Source: Mytilisepta virgata (taxonomy: Eukaryota; Mollusca; Bivalvia; Mytilida; Mytilidae). From it: 64,000 nt of DNA. The notes under the pieces are model-generated. The model ran no database searches, was not told the origin of the DNA, and saw only the letters and a program-made list of their open reading frames with translations. The stretch is from the NCBI GenBank assembly GCA_028015205.1, contig CM051516.1, positions 55,928,230 to 55,992,229 of the forward strand. The letters are read 5' to 3'. How positions within the stretch are numbered: the stretch's first letter is position 1; each line of letters opens with the position of its first letter. The position numbers were made by a program, and so were the translations under genes. Shown one piece after another: positions 1 through 11,345 of this stretch.

Positions 1-807
1 ACATCAAAGCCATATGATATCTTTTTCACCAATGATTTTTTTTCCAAACTGTAGAATTTTTAATTACCCAAGCCCATGGTTAAAGACAATTGATATTTCC
101 CTAAAAAGTTGGGCTGAAGCTTAAAAATAAAACACTAATGTGTTTTATTTCATCAATGCAATCATGAAACATTGAACAATCTCAAAATAAGCAAAATGTT
201 AATTGATAATTATTTTTTTTCCGCATTGTATGACACTTTTAATTTTGAGAAAAACATTATCCATATTTTCAAGTAAGACGCCTATCTTGATTTTCACAGG
301 TAAATTGGTTTCAGCTATTTGCATTAACGAAAGTTAATATACTATCAGAGGACTATACATAATGGGGAATCTGCCTTCATATGGAAATTTGTACAAAGAC
401 ACATCAAAGTAAAATTGCCGCCTCCAAATTAATAATGCACTTACAGGACATATCTAGATGTGTTGTGAGGATTCCTGGTCCAAATAAAAAGAAAAGATTA
501 AAGGCCAATCACTGAGCTTTTCAGCTAACTACTCAGACTTATTGATTAGCACAAAAATGAGATGGAAAAGTTCAAATCTCACCAATGTCTTTTTTTTTTT
601 GCCTTAGACAGTTATACTAATTTGTCCAATGAGCCTTTGACAGTTGTTTTATAAACAAAATTATAGATTTTCCGGGGAAAAATATTAGGGAATCAAAATT
701 TTACTGCAGAGGCCAAGACGGCGATAATCCTTGGAAAACGAACTTCAAGTTCAACTTCAAGGTAAATTTTCAGGACAATGCCATTAGGTCAATTTTAAAC
801 ATGTCAA
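1..807. other. Non-coding stretch, probable SOD intron 1 or flank
   Basis: If the exon at 814-891 belongs to a working gene, this is the start of its first intron on the minus strand. I looked for the next SOD exon (the copper-binding HGFHVH block) and did not find it, so the intron would be longer than 800 bases. Only short A/T runs are visible otherwise. Confidence 0.4.
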
Positions 808-813
808 GTTAAC

Positions 814-891
814 CTGTTGTGTGAAAAAGACAGTCCCTGTAACAGCACTGTCTCCCTTCAAAACACCAACGGCTTTTAATGCAGCTGACAT
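814..891 (-). CDS. Cu/Zn superoxide dismutase, first coding exon (partial gene)
   Basis: Reading the minus strand from the ATG at 889-891 gives 26 codons beginning MSAALKAVGVLKGDSAVTG and ending FFTQQ. This is the start of a cytosolic Cu/Zn superoxide dismutase, the enzyme that converts superoxide to hydrogen peroxide and oxygen: the first beta strand with the hallmark VLKGD, then the second strand. The exon ends in phase 0 at the place where exon 1 of vertebrate SOD1 ends (after the FEQK-type block), which supports a real gene. The donor reads CAG/GTTAAC, a valid GT but weaker than the usual GTAAGT. The residue before VLKG is Gly, where most family members have Cys. The catalytic part (copper and zinc histidines) is not in the window. 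A truncated gene copy remains possible. Confidence 0.62.
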
Positions 892-1650
892 GACTGACAA
901 GGATAATTGTAGGTATTCTTCGGTGTCTAGGCTAATCTCTGACCAAAAATTGTCAGAATGTGAGAAGCGTGGCGTGATAATTTCCGGTTGTTCTAAAATA
1001 GGTCTTGCTCGAGCGGACTTTATTTAACCCAACCTTTCCTGAACTGAGCAGCACTACCGTTTTACAGAATTTTACAGAATTTTAGTTTTTGAGTTTTAGT
1101 AATTCCAGGTCTTCAGAAGTTGTGTCTTCTGGATATTGTTTTTTTTTCTCTCTCCTAATATCACGCTTACTTTCAATAACATCATTTGGTAAGGTATAAT
1201 CAATTTGGAAGGAGTCACATTTAAATAATAGAATATATACGTTATGTATAACCAACCTGTTCTAGCCTCAAAAGACTGGAAGTATAGTCAAAGCTCTTGC
1301 AATACATACATAGTTTTGGAACTATCAAAATTAAATAATTCAGGAAGAAGCTTTTGGTTACTTGTAATATATACCCATAGTGATATAAATGAGCAAAACC
1401 GATGGCTTCATGGTCCATGTATCACTTAACAATTTAATGTTTTAAACAGTTATACATGAAAGTGTGCGTTTGTCTCCTTCAACCCTTCCTGAAAGAATAT
1501 TGTAGTTCTGTAGCAAGAAAATCCTTTACTGACCTCATAATATCTTACAATTTGAGTTTTTTCTTAAATATGTCCGTGATAAGCACATGGAGATGCCCAT
1601 TACTTCAATATAATAATACTAAAATCTTATGAAAAATTCAATGTTGAGTT
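892..1650. other. Upstream of the SOD-like exon
   Basis: Presumed 5' leader and promoter side of the minus-strand SOD exon. No clear TATA box or other gene is seen. The open frame running plus-strand through 821-1027 is the antisense shadow of the SOD exon. Confidence 0.35.
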
Positions 1651-2245
1651 TTTTCCAATTTCTCAGAAACTGTAATACCTAACCCAACATATTTATTCTA
1701 TTGATAGTTCTTGGTGGGTACATGTCAGTCTGATACTTGTCTCTGGACCTTGACCTCAATTTCACCTATGAGTGACTTGCATCCAAGTTCCGTGATTAAG
1801 TCCATCTTTCAGCAACTATAATACCTATACCCACCGTATTTGGTCTATAGATAGTTCTTAGTTGGAACATGCCAGTCTGACACCTGCCTCCGGACCTTGA
1901 CCTCAATTTCATGTTTGAGTGACTGGTGTTTCATTTTCGAGATTATGTCATTATCTCATCAACTGTAATACCTAGGCCCAGCATATTTGGTCTGTAGATA
2001 GTTCTTAGTGGATATGCCAGTCTAACACTGGTCACCTGAACTTAATCTGAATTTCATTCCTGAGTAACTTAATGTACATTTTAATTTTAAAATTAGTCTA
2101 TTTCTCAGCTATTGTACTAACTAGACCCACAGTATTTGGTTGATAGAAGTTCTTAGTTGGTATATACACATGCATAACTTTAATATCTGAAACCTTACCT
2201 TTGACCTTTATTTTATGCTTTAGTGACTTGTTAAGATAAGTATTT
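1650..2245. repeat. Tandem repeat, about 147-base unit, four copies
   Basis: Four diverged units start near 1673, 1819, 1966 and 2115 with a variant of TAATACCTA, followed by a TATTTGGTCTATAG block, GATAGTTCTTAG, then CAGTCTGACAC and GACCTTGACCTCAATTTCA. Spacing is 146-149 bases. A related array lies near 47500-48080. Confidence 0.8.
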
Positions 2246-2468
2246 TGTTGCTTCGCGTATGAGAAACAATTGTTTGACCAAGAACATAACTCAACCCGCA
2301 CCCTCCCCCCTCTCAATTTTCAAATGGTCGCTCCCTTATCTTCATATGATTATAAACTATAAGTTAGAACTGCGATTCATTCATGTAGGTGGAATTTGTG
2401 TTCTCAAAACGCATTCTTCAAATCCGCATTTTTTCTTCAAAATTTAACCATAAAATTTCATTGTCTAC

Positions 2469-2581
2469 GGATATTACTATCAAGGCGTATTTTCTATCCA
2501 CAACGGGTTACTTATATGTATAAAGCGCATACATATAAATAACCCGTTGTGGATAGGAAATACGGCTTGGTAGTAATATCC
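2469..2581. repeat. Long near-perfect hairpin
   Basis: Two arms of about 53 bases (2469-2521 and about 2529-2581) are reverse complements with roughly four mismatches and only about 7 bases between them. The outer ends are GGATATTACTATCAAGG and its complement; the inner part includes CCACAACGGGTTA. It could be a foldback MITE or a hairpin-forming transcript. Confidence 0.85.
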
Positions 2582-2589
2582 ATGTGAAT

Positions 2590-3880
2590 TCCAAGAGAAA
2601 AATATCTAAAAAATCTTCATAGGGGTACCATATGGGATCCTGTCCACGAGTACCTGTGATCACTATAAACCCGACTTCTGGATATTTATTTCTTTTACAT
2701 TTTTTGTTGTTGTTGTTTATTTCATGAGTACTTTTAATAAATATGTACTATTACAACGAATATTCTGCGTTTATTATCAATGTGCTATACACTTTCCACG
2801 TCATTATACTAATAATGACTTGGATGCCATAAATCTTGGAAATATCGATCCTTCGACCAAAAACAGTAAAATCTAAAATTCCTCCATATTTCAAAGACCA
2901 AACTGTTCCACTTATTTCTTTTAGTTTAAGAACGTGGATAGTGTAAAGTCGTCATTATTGAGAGCCAAAATATCATCCAAATATCTAAATGTGTTATTAA
3001 ATTTTTATATCAGTTGTTTCGTTGGGTCTTTGCTGATTTAAGACATAAATTGTGACCCGTAACAATACAGAAACAGGTCCGCAATAAGTGGTGCACAGTC
3101 CCCATTGGAATTCCGATAACTTTGCGATATACAGAATCTCCATAGCGAACAAAAATGTTATCTAGTAAAAATTAAAACTTGCAGTTATCATATCAAAGCA
3201 GGTCCAATTGACATAGTTCGTTTGTTTGTCGTTGCAAAAAATGACCTAAAAGAGTTTGTACATATATATATTCACATTCTGGCTGACTTTTTAAATGCCC
3301 ATTTAATTAGGTATGTGAAATTTTCGTAATGAGATTATGAGGCAAAGTGGTATCAAAAATTTGAAGAAAAGATTCTAAATCACCAATATGAGCATGCAAT
3401 TTATCAAGTACTTCCAATGAATTTTTGACCATCCAAAAGTAATTAATATAACACCACTTCTGTATACCTTATTAGTCTCCTAGTACTTAAGCAAAACAAT
3501 TCCATAAATTTTGAGATAATTTAAGTGGAAAAAGAACAATTTCCCCAAAATACCCTCCCCCTTTTTGTTTCCATGGCAACAGTTGCTAAGTTTTTCCAAC
3601 CGATTCCATTTTTTTTTTGCATTTTTAGAAAGTTTTGAAAGGATTGGTTCAGCGGTATACAGAGAAAACTGCAATTTAACAAATTTTCTCACTTTATCCG
3701 TTATTTCATGGCAACAGCGGCCATTTTGAAAATTTCAGACATCAAAGGATCATCTACAGATGGTGGTTATTGTTTATGTGAAGTTTCATTACAAAGGGTC
3801 CAACCATTTCCGAGAGCTGAACCAGACAAAAATCATTGGAAGAAGAAGATAATATAATAATAATAAAAAGAAACAAAGAA
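2590..3880. other. Intergenic stretch without recognisable genes
   Basis: AT-rich sequence with no supported reading frame. Phrases such as the twice-occurring ATGGCAACAG near 3572 and 3708 suggest old dispersed repeat material. Confidence 0.3.
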
Positions 3881-3887
3881 TAACAAT

Positions 3888-3992
3888 ATGTCACCCTGTG
3901 ACTACGTTCGGGGTGACATAACAAGAACAAGAAAAAGACTTAAACAAAAAAAGAGTAAAACAATATGTCCCCCTTCGTCGATGGGGAGACAT
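3888..3992. repeat. Two short hairpins of one motif type
   Basis: At 3888-3920 TGTCACCC pairs with GGGGTGACA around a 14-base loop; at 3965-3992 ATGTCCCCC pairs with GGGGAGACAT. They are related to each other and look like the end of a dispersed element. Confidence 0.55.
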
Positions 3993-4019
3993 AATTCCAC
4001 GTGCATTATATGGAATAGA

Positions 4020-4800
4020 GGTTTATGAATTTTACAGAGTTAGACACACGTAGTATATGTAGATCAATTCAAGGACTTCCTGATCGGACGGCACATATTG
4101 CCAATTACTCACTGTTAGGAGTAGAGCCAGTTGAGGCAGCAGTGGACAGATTAATACTAACTTTCTTATGAAATCTCCTCCACAACAAAAATACATTGGA
4201 ATATAAGATATTAGAAAGACAACTATGTATGGCAAAACAAAATGGGCAAAGCTGCATAATTATTTTTCGTTATTCAGAGATTGTAGAAATACGATCTACC
4301 AGGAATTCAAACATTATTAGAGAAAGAATTAGATACCCTGAAATGAAAAAAAACAGTGAAGAAACATATCACCCACTACAGGGACAAGAAGGGGCAAGAG
4401 GAGAAACAACAGAAGTCAAATTTAAAATTTTTGAACATTCAATCACAGTAAGACATGCTATATTGGAAATGTACATCATGTATGGAAATATGTTTTAAAC
4501 TGTCATATTGAGGTGAAAAAGCCGAAGTTAAGGCCAGACTGCTAACTGGAACTTAAAAATGACACATTACATCTGTTACTATGTGAATAATGTCAAATTT
4601 AGTAATAACAAAGACTGAAACTGCTAAATGTCAAATATGTTTAAACGACACAGAAGATCTAGAAATTTTTGATTGATTTGTGGCAAATTACAAGACACTC
4701 GAAAAAAAATATTTGACCACTCTAAAATGTTACATAGAATGTATCATGAAAGGAGCGTATGAAGATTTGATAAAATAAGGACTACTACTATAGTTTATTC
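4020..4800 (+). mobile_element. Degenerate LINE 3' part (C-terminal region of a reverse transcriptase ORF)
   Basis: The plus strand can be read, with stops and frame changes, as the region after the RT of a CR1/L2-like non-LTR element: ICRSIQGLPDRTAH then SLLGVEPVEAAVDRLILTF near 4045-4170, continuing through 4196-4498, and near 4618 a final cysteine knuckle, TAKCQICLNDTEDLEIF. No intact frame spans it, so it is a dead fragment. Confidence 0.6.
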
Positions 4801-5736
4801 CAGACTCTTAATCTTAAAAGAGTTTGAATATTTATTCATGTAAAAAGAGAAAACTAAAATAGACAATGCACAAATAGCAACGACGTTTTGTTATGGACTC
4901 CACGCGAGGAGGACTTTTCTACTAAAAGATCAATCATAAAGATATAGACAGTAAGTAAATAGACTTTTGTTGAACAGTCACAAACTATGCTTTTAGTTTA
5001 CGCAACAACCACGGGTGGTTGGATAACTGTACAGTTTGTCGTAAGTTCTATATAAATATTGTAGATCTTAAAATTTATGCATCCCTTTTGGGTGCTACTT
5101 AGAGAGGAGAAAATTACCTGGAACAGTAACAGAACATTAACAGTTTGATAAATCATACATTCAGCTAACAGAGCGGTTCGTAAACCCTTGACTCAGGAAA
5201 TGTGGATGTCTTTTTAAAAATGTTGGTATAAATCATTTTCAAGTGGACATATACTCTGCACTTTTTTCATGTGGAGGGAGATATTCTGAAGATTGTACAT
5301 TATGTAGACTCCTAGTTTTTTTGTTGTTTATTGTTGTTTTGAGAAGATGGGGGAGGGTAGAGGAAGGGGGTCATTTTCTTTTTAGATTTAATGTTGTTAG
5401 ATTTTGGTTAGGTGCGGTTTTAGGACAGATTTCATCTCCAAATTTAGATTAATTAAACCAAACATCCTCTAAATGTGTTGTTAAAGTTATCTACTGAGAC
5501 ATTGCTACAAGTGGAAATTTAAAAACATGAAGGGTAACCTACAATTATAGTATTGTTTCAGATCTCTGGATAAAATTATAGTCCACACGTGAATTGCATG
5601 CGTTTCACAATTCCTTGTGCAGTCTATTTATACATCTATATGGTATGAAAGAATGGATTCTGGATTAATCTTTAAAAAAATAAAAAATTCAGCAAATGAA
5701 CGGGATTTTAATTGCCATTCTTCATCTTGGAGTCAT
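4801..5736. other. Intergenic stretch
   Basis: Nothing supportable is seen; a G-rich patch near 5345-5370 is low complexity. Confidence 0.3.
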
Positions 5737-6025
5737 TGTTTGTTTGTTTAGTTGGGTTTTTACGCCGTTTTTAGCACATTTGGCTATTTCGCGGCGGCCA
5801 GTTTTTATTGGTGGAGGAAGCCGGAGTACCCGGAGAGAACCACCGACCTTCGGTAGGAAAATTGGCAATCCTTGTCAATTTTAGATCGGAGTCGAACACA
5901 CCCCGCCACAGGTGAGATTCGAACTCACAACCTCAGTGTTGACAGGCTAGTGATCATAAGTAGTCATGACGAACTGCCTAGACGACTCGGCTACCGAGGC
6001 CCCCCCCCCCCCCCCCCCCCCCCAC
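5737..6025 (-). mobile_element. tRNA-derived SINE, full-length copy with target duplication
   Basis: On the minus strand the element starts at about 6000 with a tRNA-like head: box A type TAGCCGAGTCGTCTAGGC, then box B type GAGTTCGAATCTCA. A tRNA-unrelated body follows (CGGTGGTTCTCTCCGGGTAC, CCTCCACCAATAAAAACTGG) and the tail is made of AAACAAACAAACA. The 11-base sequence CTTGGAGTCAT occurs at both 5726-5736 and 6026-6036, exactly 300 bases apart, as a target site duplication. A run of 24 C (6000-6023) lies between the SINE 5' end and the duplication. Other copies: 31619-31744 and 44905-45114. Confidence 0.88.
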
Positions 6026-6036
6026 CTTGGAGTCAT

Positions 6037-7100
6037 GGCAAGGCTTTAAACACAATGAAAAATATCGCTCACTGCCAGTTCACTGAACATACCCCATAGT
6101 ACAGAGTTAAGATCTTTATTTCTGTGCAACTATGATCTATGTTGGTTACATAACAAATACCAATACAGATCGAAATTCTAAAATGGGATCTATTTTACTC
6201 GATGTCAACATAACATCATCATTTTTACCGGTTAAATGTTAGATTTCAGGGAAATATTTCATAGACTAAATCGTGAATTTGATTTTTTTAGTAATTTTCT
6301 GTGATGTAAAAAATACCAAGAAAACCAGTGGCGGAATGCCATCTTCAGGTAGTATGAAATAAAGACCAAAAGGACCACATATCACATAAGTACTCTGTTA
6401 AACTTGATGCCTCAGCAAAAACAAATGACAATGCAAGAAAAACTACGTCTCTCTATACAACATACAAAATTCAGTCATGGGCGATTTCTGGCATTTTATA
6501 CATACTTTAAATTTACTGTTCGAAAAATGTTAAATTTTATAAAAACTAAGGAGTATCTCCCTCGTGTATAGTTTTACCCTGAGATGCATGGTTTTGGCTT
6601 TACTTTTCGGTCACTTTGGTATTTTTGAATTTGCTCTTCAACCTTGTGGATTATTGTTTTTGTTAACAACATATTAGGCTTTGAGCACAACTGGTGAGTG
6701 GTAAATCGACGAAATGTGCACATCATGTGCATTAAAACTGGTATCAAAGAATTTATACAAAATATACATAACATATCATGATTAAATAAAACATACATAA
6801 TGGATTATTGCCGTTAAATTATTACTTAGGTCTCTTCCCTTTTAGCCAACATTTCAAAATTTCTTTTCCCATATAGCCAAACCTCACGAAATCTCAATGT
6901 AACTATAACTAGGCCACATAACAAATTTCTATGAAATTTTGCATGCAACTAGAACATATTTTGAAACGAAAGTGCATCATAATGTTTTTTTTTTATTCAA
7001 TTATATGTATATCTATCTTGCTTATTTCTTCAATGAACTGATTTGAAATTTTAAAAGGAATGTTAAACAGCAGAAAAAAATTCAAATTCATCGTATAAAG
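6037..7100. other. Intergenic stretch upstream of the 7.2-kb gene
   Basis: AT-rich; no gene, RNA or clear repeat recognised. Confidence 0.3.
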
Positions 7101-7147
7101 TATCTTGCACACTGGCACGATATAGCGCGCGAAAACGTATGATAACG

Positions 7148-7207
7148 TGACGTCGCCTCTTGAGGGGACAAGATGGCTGCCCTATTTGAAAACCGTGTAA
7201 ACTAGCA
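7148..7207 (+). promoter_or_regulatory. Probable core promoter / 5' leader with CRE-like and YY1/TISU-like motifs
   Basis: Just upstream of the first ATG of the next gene lie GTGACGTCG (7148-7156, a CRE/ATF-type site) and CAAGATGGCTGCC (7169-7181). The second resembles both the YY1 site and the TISU initiator, whose ATG serves as start codon. Here that ATG (7172) opens a 10-codon frame ending in TAG at 7202-7204, in frame with and 3 bases before the main ATG. Both motifs are common in TATA-less promoters; no TATA box is seen. Confidence 0.4.
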
Positions 7208-8407
7208 ATGAGCATCGTACTTCCCTCTCAGGATAATGTTAAAACTGTTCAGAAAATTCGTTTTGCGCCATCAAAGTGTTTAATAGACGCAAAGGAAAAA
7301 CTAGGACCAGTATATTATAGTTCTAGATTGGTTGAATGTCCGCAGAATGCAATTGAACTTTCAAAATTGTTACAGACATACGAAGATTTAGATAAGAAAA
7401 GTTTCCGAGTCAAAGAAGAAAACAGAAGAAAACAGACGATTCTTTTAAACAATCTAGCGTCGAGATATTCATTTACAAGAAACACCTCATTGCAGAGCCT
7501 GAAGACCAAGGACCTTAAAGTTCCACCAGTAGGATTCCGTTATCACGCGGATGGGACACCAAAATTATGTAGAGTTCCTATAACTACAAACTATGAAGCC
7601 GGACAAATGACCGCATCAGGTGATTCGGATAGCAGTCATTATAGCGAAATAGTCTTGAAACAACACTTTACCAAGTACGAAGTCTATGCAAGGTCACAAA
7701 TAACGCCTGATGAAAGTGATGAGAACTTTTCAGAGAAAACCCAACCAACACACAAAGAAGCGTCTCCAAAGTCGATTGATAGAGATTTGTTGAAAATTAG
7801 CGAAACATTGATAAATAAAATCAAGAAAGAACTAGAGTTGAACGAGAAATACTTATCAGAACGGTCATCTCAAAGCACGAAAGCCGGCGTTACATTTCAA
7901 ATACCAACATCCACTAATAATGCCACAAACAACACAAAACAAAGAAAATCTGGCACTGGATTAGAAAGAAAATCGTCAAAAGTGCATTGTATATCTTGTT
8001 TATCTAAATTCAAACACAGTAACGAAGATTTCAACGCTTTAAAAGAAAACTTGTCAAGAAGAGCATCGATGCCTTTAACTCCATGGAAAATTGCAACACA
8101 TGCCAATTCTCTTGAAAATACAAATTATTCTATGTATTCCGTTCATCATCCAAGACTCCAGACTACATCCTCGGGCAAAATAGGTAGTAAATCTTCCCTG
8201 GCGAGAAAACTATCCAAACCCTCTAGTGATAAGACGCTTTTCGCTAGGAGGTATAGCGCAAATTATGAATCTGTCAACCGTTTATCACGGTCTATGTCAG
8301 CTAGAGTCAACTCTAAGTCGCCACTTCCAGCTTTCCTGGTGAAGTCAGTACAGAGTATGACTATAGACCGTAGGACAAAAAGCGAGGATATCATAAGACA
8401 ACGAGTG
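7208..8407 (+). CDS. Exon 1 of the unrecognised 433-residue protein
   Basis: ATG start with the weak context AGCAATGAG. The open frame runs five codons past the donor GTAAGT before reaching TAG, so an unspliced message would give a 405-residue form ending VVSIST. Confidence 0.8.
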
Positions 8408-10150
8408 GTAAGTATTTCTACATAGTTCTTGTATAAAAAGCTTTCACTTCAGTCCAATAGTGCCATATTCAACAGGTTGTCTAAAACCTTTCATAGTCTA
8501 GTAATAGTATGTGATCTGTAAAGATTTTCTAATAATAACTAAACAATAGGTTACTAAACATTTTTCTACATACCCGAATATCGCTTGGAGACAGTTTTAA
8601 CATAAATTTCTAAAGTAACGTCTTTATGACAGTTTTTCAACCTAAAGAAAACTCAGAACCAAAACAAATTTTTGGCTGTAAGTGCATGGGTTTATGTATA
8701 CCCTTTCATATGAGTACAGTAGTAAAGTTTTGGTTCTTAGCAATATACCAAAAAGCGATTCGAATTGACCCAGATATCCTATAAACACGACCTTTACAGG
8801 TAGAAAACTTAAACTTTTTAATGATAAAACATATTTTGTTTGTTAACATAGAAATGCGTTTCCGATAAAAAGTAGGTTCATTTAAGATCAGAAAATCATT
8901 GGTTATGAGTGAAACAAATACAGGGGAAATTGGTCCTACTCCTTTGTTACTTGTGTTTCGATTCCTATGAAATGTCGAGACTTAAACAGCCCATACAACA
9001 CTATTCTATGAAGAAGTATCTAGTTTAAAATTGAATCCCCAATTACCTGTTTTTTTCGCATGGGCGCATATTTCATATCTTGTAATGTTGATATAAATAA
9101 GGGTAAATTTTGTTACTCTACAACAACACAGGATTTCAAGTGTAACAATGAAGTTGTCCTCGATATGAATCGTCAAAATCTGCTTTGCGGTTTTTGACTT
9201 GCGGTATGATTCTAAAACTTCTGAAATACTTTAAAAAAGATTCTAAATATATATAATATACAATCCACAAATGAATGTTTATGTTTCACGTAATAACATT
9301 TACTTAGCAATTATGAAAAGAAAGGATTTTTTTTTCTGTATATATGTAAAGCTCAGTGCTAGTTTTGGCTGAACCAGTACTTGTCATATCAGTTTACCAT
9401 TTCAGTCTTTGAAAAGCTTACCTTTAAAGACTAAGTACCAACTGAGTGCCTTGACATATATAATTGAGTAACTGCATTTTGTTTTTAACATGATCGATAT
9501 GCAGTTTATACAAACTGTTCATATGATCCAGTTTTCTCGTGATTGGGACTTTCTATAGATTCGTTTCAATTACCCTGCGTTATACAACATTATCTAGGAT
9601 TCTTAATTCTTTTTGTTCTTTTATCGTTTTGTTTTGTTTGATTGTTTATTTTTAGCGTACTGGCATGCATCCAACACGCCACTAAATCTAGAACATGTTT
9701 CTAGTGTTTTCTTCGACCGCGACTGAGCAGAACTAATATTGATTTTCGAATTCACACAAAATAAGATATAAATTTATATCATGAATTTTGCAGAAGCGGA
9801 TTAAGTTGTTTCACACTAAAATCCTTACTATAAAAGCAACATTTTCAGTCTGCATTTTTTCCGTTCATCGAACACCCATAAAAATCAATTATGCTAAATG
9901 TAAATTAACTTTTTAAATTTAATGCTTTAGTTTATGCTATTTTAGCAATTTCCTGATGCATGTTTGAGCCGAATAATTATGTTACAACCTTAATCCATAT
10001 ACATATATCATTTTTCAGCATAATTAATATTGTTCTTTGTTTTTCTAGAAAGAAGAATCTGCAGAATGTGAAGTTAAAGTTAAAGATTTCCTTAAAAGAC
10101 TGAAGAGTTCTACAGAAAACGCCAAACCAAAATTCTTATTGGATTCATGA
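7208..10150 (+). CDS. Unrecognised serine-rich basic protein, two coding exons, 433 residues
   Basis: Exon 1 is 7208-8407 (400 codons) and ends CGAGTG/GTAAGT; exon 2 is 10049-10150 after TTTTTCTAG and adds 33 codons ending FLLDS before TGA. Both junctions are phase 0. I do not recognise the family. Visible features: a charged stretch around residues 55-75 (LDKKSFRVKEENRRK), a motif near 105-125 (PPVGFRYHADGTPKLCR) that looks the most conserved-like, an acidic Ser/Asp patch around 140, a predicted amphipathic helix near 195-218 (LLKISETLINKIKKELELN), a lone CxxC pair (HCISCLSKF, about 260), then a long Ser/Arg/Lys-rich tail probably disordered. There is no signal peptide or membrane segment. 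It could be a cytoskeletal or ciliary accessory protein, but that is a guess. A 383-base MITE begins 33 bases after the stop. Confidence 0.8.
8408..10048 (+). other. Intron of the 433-residue protein gene
   Basis: GTAAGT donor, TTTTTCTAG acceptor, 1641 bases. No repeat or exon was recognised inside. Confidence 0.7.
10049..10150 (+). CDS. Exon 2 (terminal) of the 433-residue protein
   Basis: It encodes 33 residues, strongly charged (KEESAECEVKVKDFLKRLK), then TGA. It continues the exon 1 frame without a split codon. The first clear AATAAA downstream is at 10904, beyond the MITE. Confidence 0.75.
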   Translation, partial: KEESAECEVKVKDFLKRLKSSTENAKPKFLLDS

Positions 10151-10182
10151 CATATATGTACAATTGATGTTCTGTATTCTTT

Positions 10183-10565
10183 TAGGGGTCATCCATAATT
10201 GTCAACATTTTTCACGAGTTTACAAAATGCAGGGGGAAGAGGGTTTCAATTTCAACATGTTTTAAAAAATCCGGATAAATCTTCCGCCGATTGTTTCGGA
10301 AAATAGAGAACATGCTGACATAGTTCCGTACAGTATATTTATATAAGGTGACAAACGACAAATCACTTGAGCATGCTCTGGACTTGGTATATGCATTTTC
10401 AGGGTACAAATGTATGTACTGATGTCTGTAGATCCTCTTTCCAAGTATAAGGAGTGGTACCATGTTAAAATATGTTGATGTACTCTTTTCGAAGGTTCGG
10501 GGGTTTCCAAAAAGAGTGCTCTTTGTAAACTAGGGAAAATGTTGACAATTATTGATGACCCCTTA
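10183..10565. mobile_element. MITE with about 40-base inverted termini
   Basis: The left end AGGGGTCATCCATAATTGTC (continuing through ACATTTTTC and GTTTAC) matches the reverse complement of the right end (AGGGGTCATCAATAATTGTC, ACATTTTCC, GTTTAC). No coding capacity. It lies just after the stop of the 433-residue gene and probably within its 3' UTR. Confidence 0.82.
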
Positions 10566-11235
10566 TTACCTCATAAAATGATATAATAGGATATAAGACA
10601 TTCGTTTAATTGAGGGAACAACCATTGGACTGTTTAGGAAACATGGGAAAGGGGGCTGGAAGTGAACTTGGATGCTGTTTTGTTTCACGACAGACATGAG
10701 TAAGCGAGCCAATTTCTTTTTCATTCAAAATATTTCACCATATTTCATTCAAGATAATATTCCATAATGTCAAATTTTACAACAATACGTAAACGGAGTT
10801 TGTCTTCTTTGTTTTCTAATTCCTTCCTTCCCCGTAAATAGGTTGTTGCCTTTTAGGTTATTGAACCATGAACTAATCATACACCTAATATTTAATTTCC
10901 TTAAATAAAAGAATTCCGTGAAAAATAACGGTACACACAATTGTATAGTAATATATATAGGCCCAATTATTGTCAAATACAGCGAAACAACATATATGCC
11001 TTTCAACCTTTCTGCTGTATGATTAAAAACATATTTGCACAGTTACATGGGCGATGCGATTGGACTTTCTAGAAACATAACTCTGGCCAAAGGATATGGA
11101 TCAGCTTTATTTATAAAAACCGAAACTAAATGACCTAATTCTGACAATTTTTTGAAAATATGTATATATATACGATCGTTGATTGAGTGCAGCATTGCGT
11201 AGCCCATGATCGTAATCATGATTGTGATTCAAATG

Positions 11236-11345
11236 AATTCTGGCACTTTGTAACACAGGGAGGGGAAGGAATATCTGGCACTTTGTAACACAGGGAGGGG
11301 AAGGAATATCTGGCACTTGTAACACAGGGAGGGGAAGGAATATCT
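11236..11345. repeat. Three-copy 36-base tandem repeat
   Basis: Unit CTGGCACTTTGTAACACAGG followed by GAGGGGAAGGAATAT, three almost identical copies; the third lacks two T. Such identity suggests a recent duplication. Confidence 0.9.

Noticed and set aside
821..1027. 68-residue plus-strand open frame
   Set aside because: It lies opposite the SOD exon, starts with GTG and has no family resemblance.
5920..6000. Stand-alone tRNA gene on the minus strand
   Set aside because: Box A and B-like parts are present but cloverleaf stems do not close, and the sequence continues into the SINE body with a target duplication.
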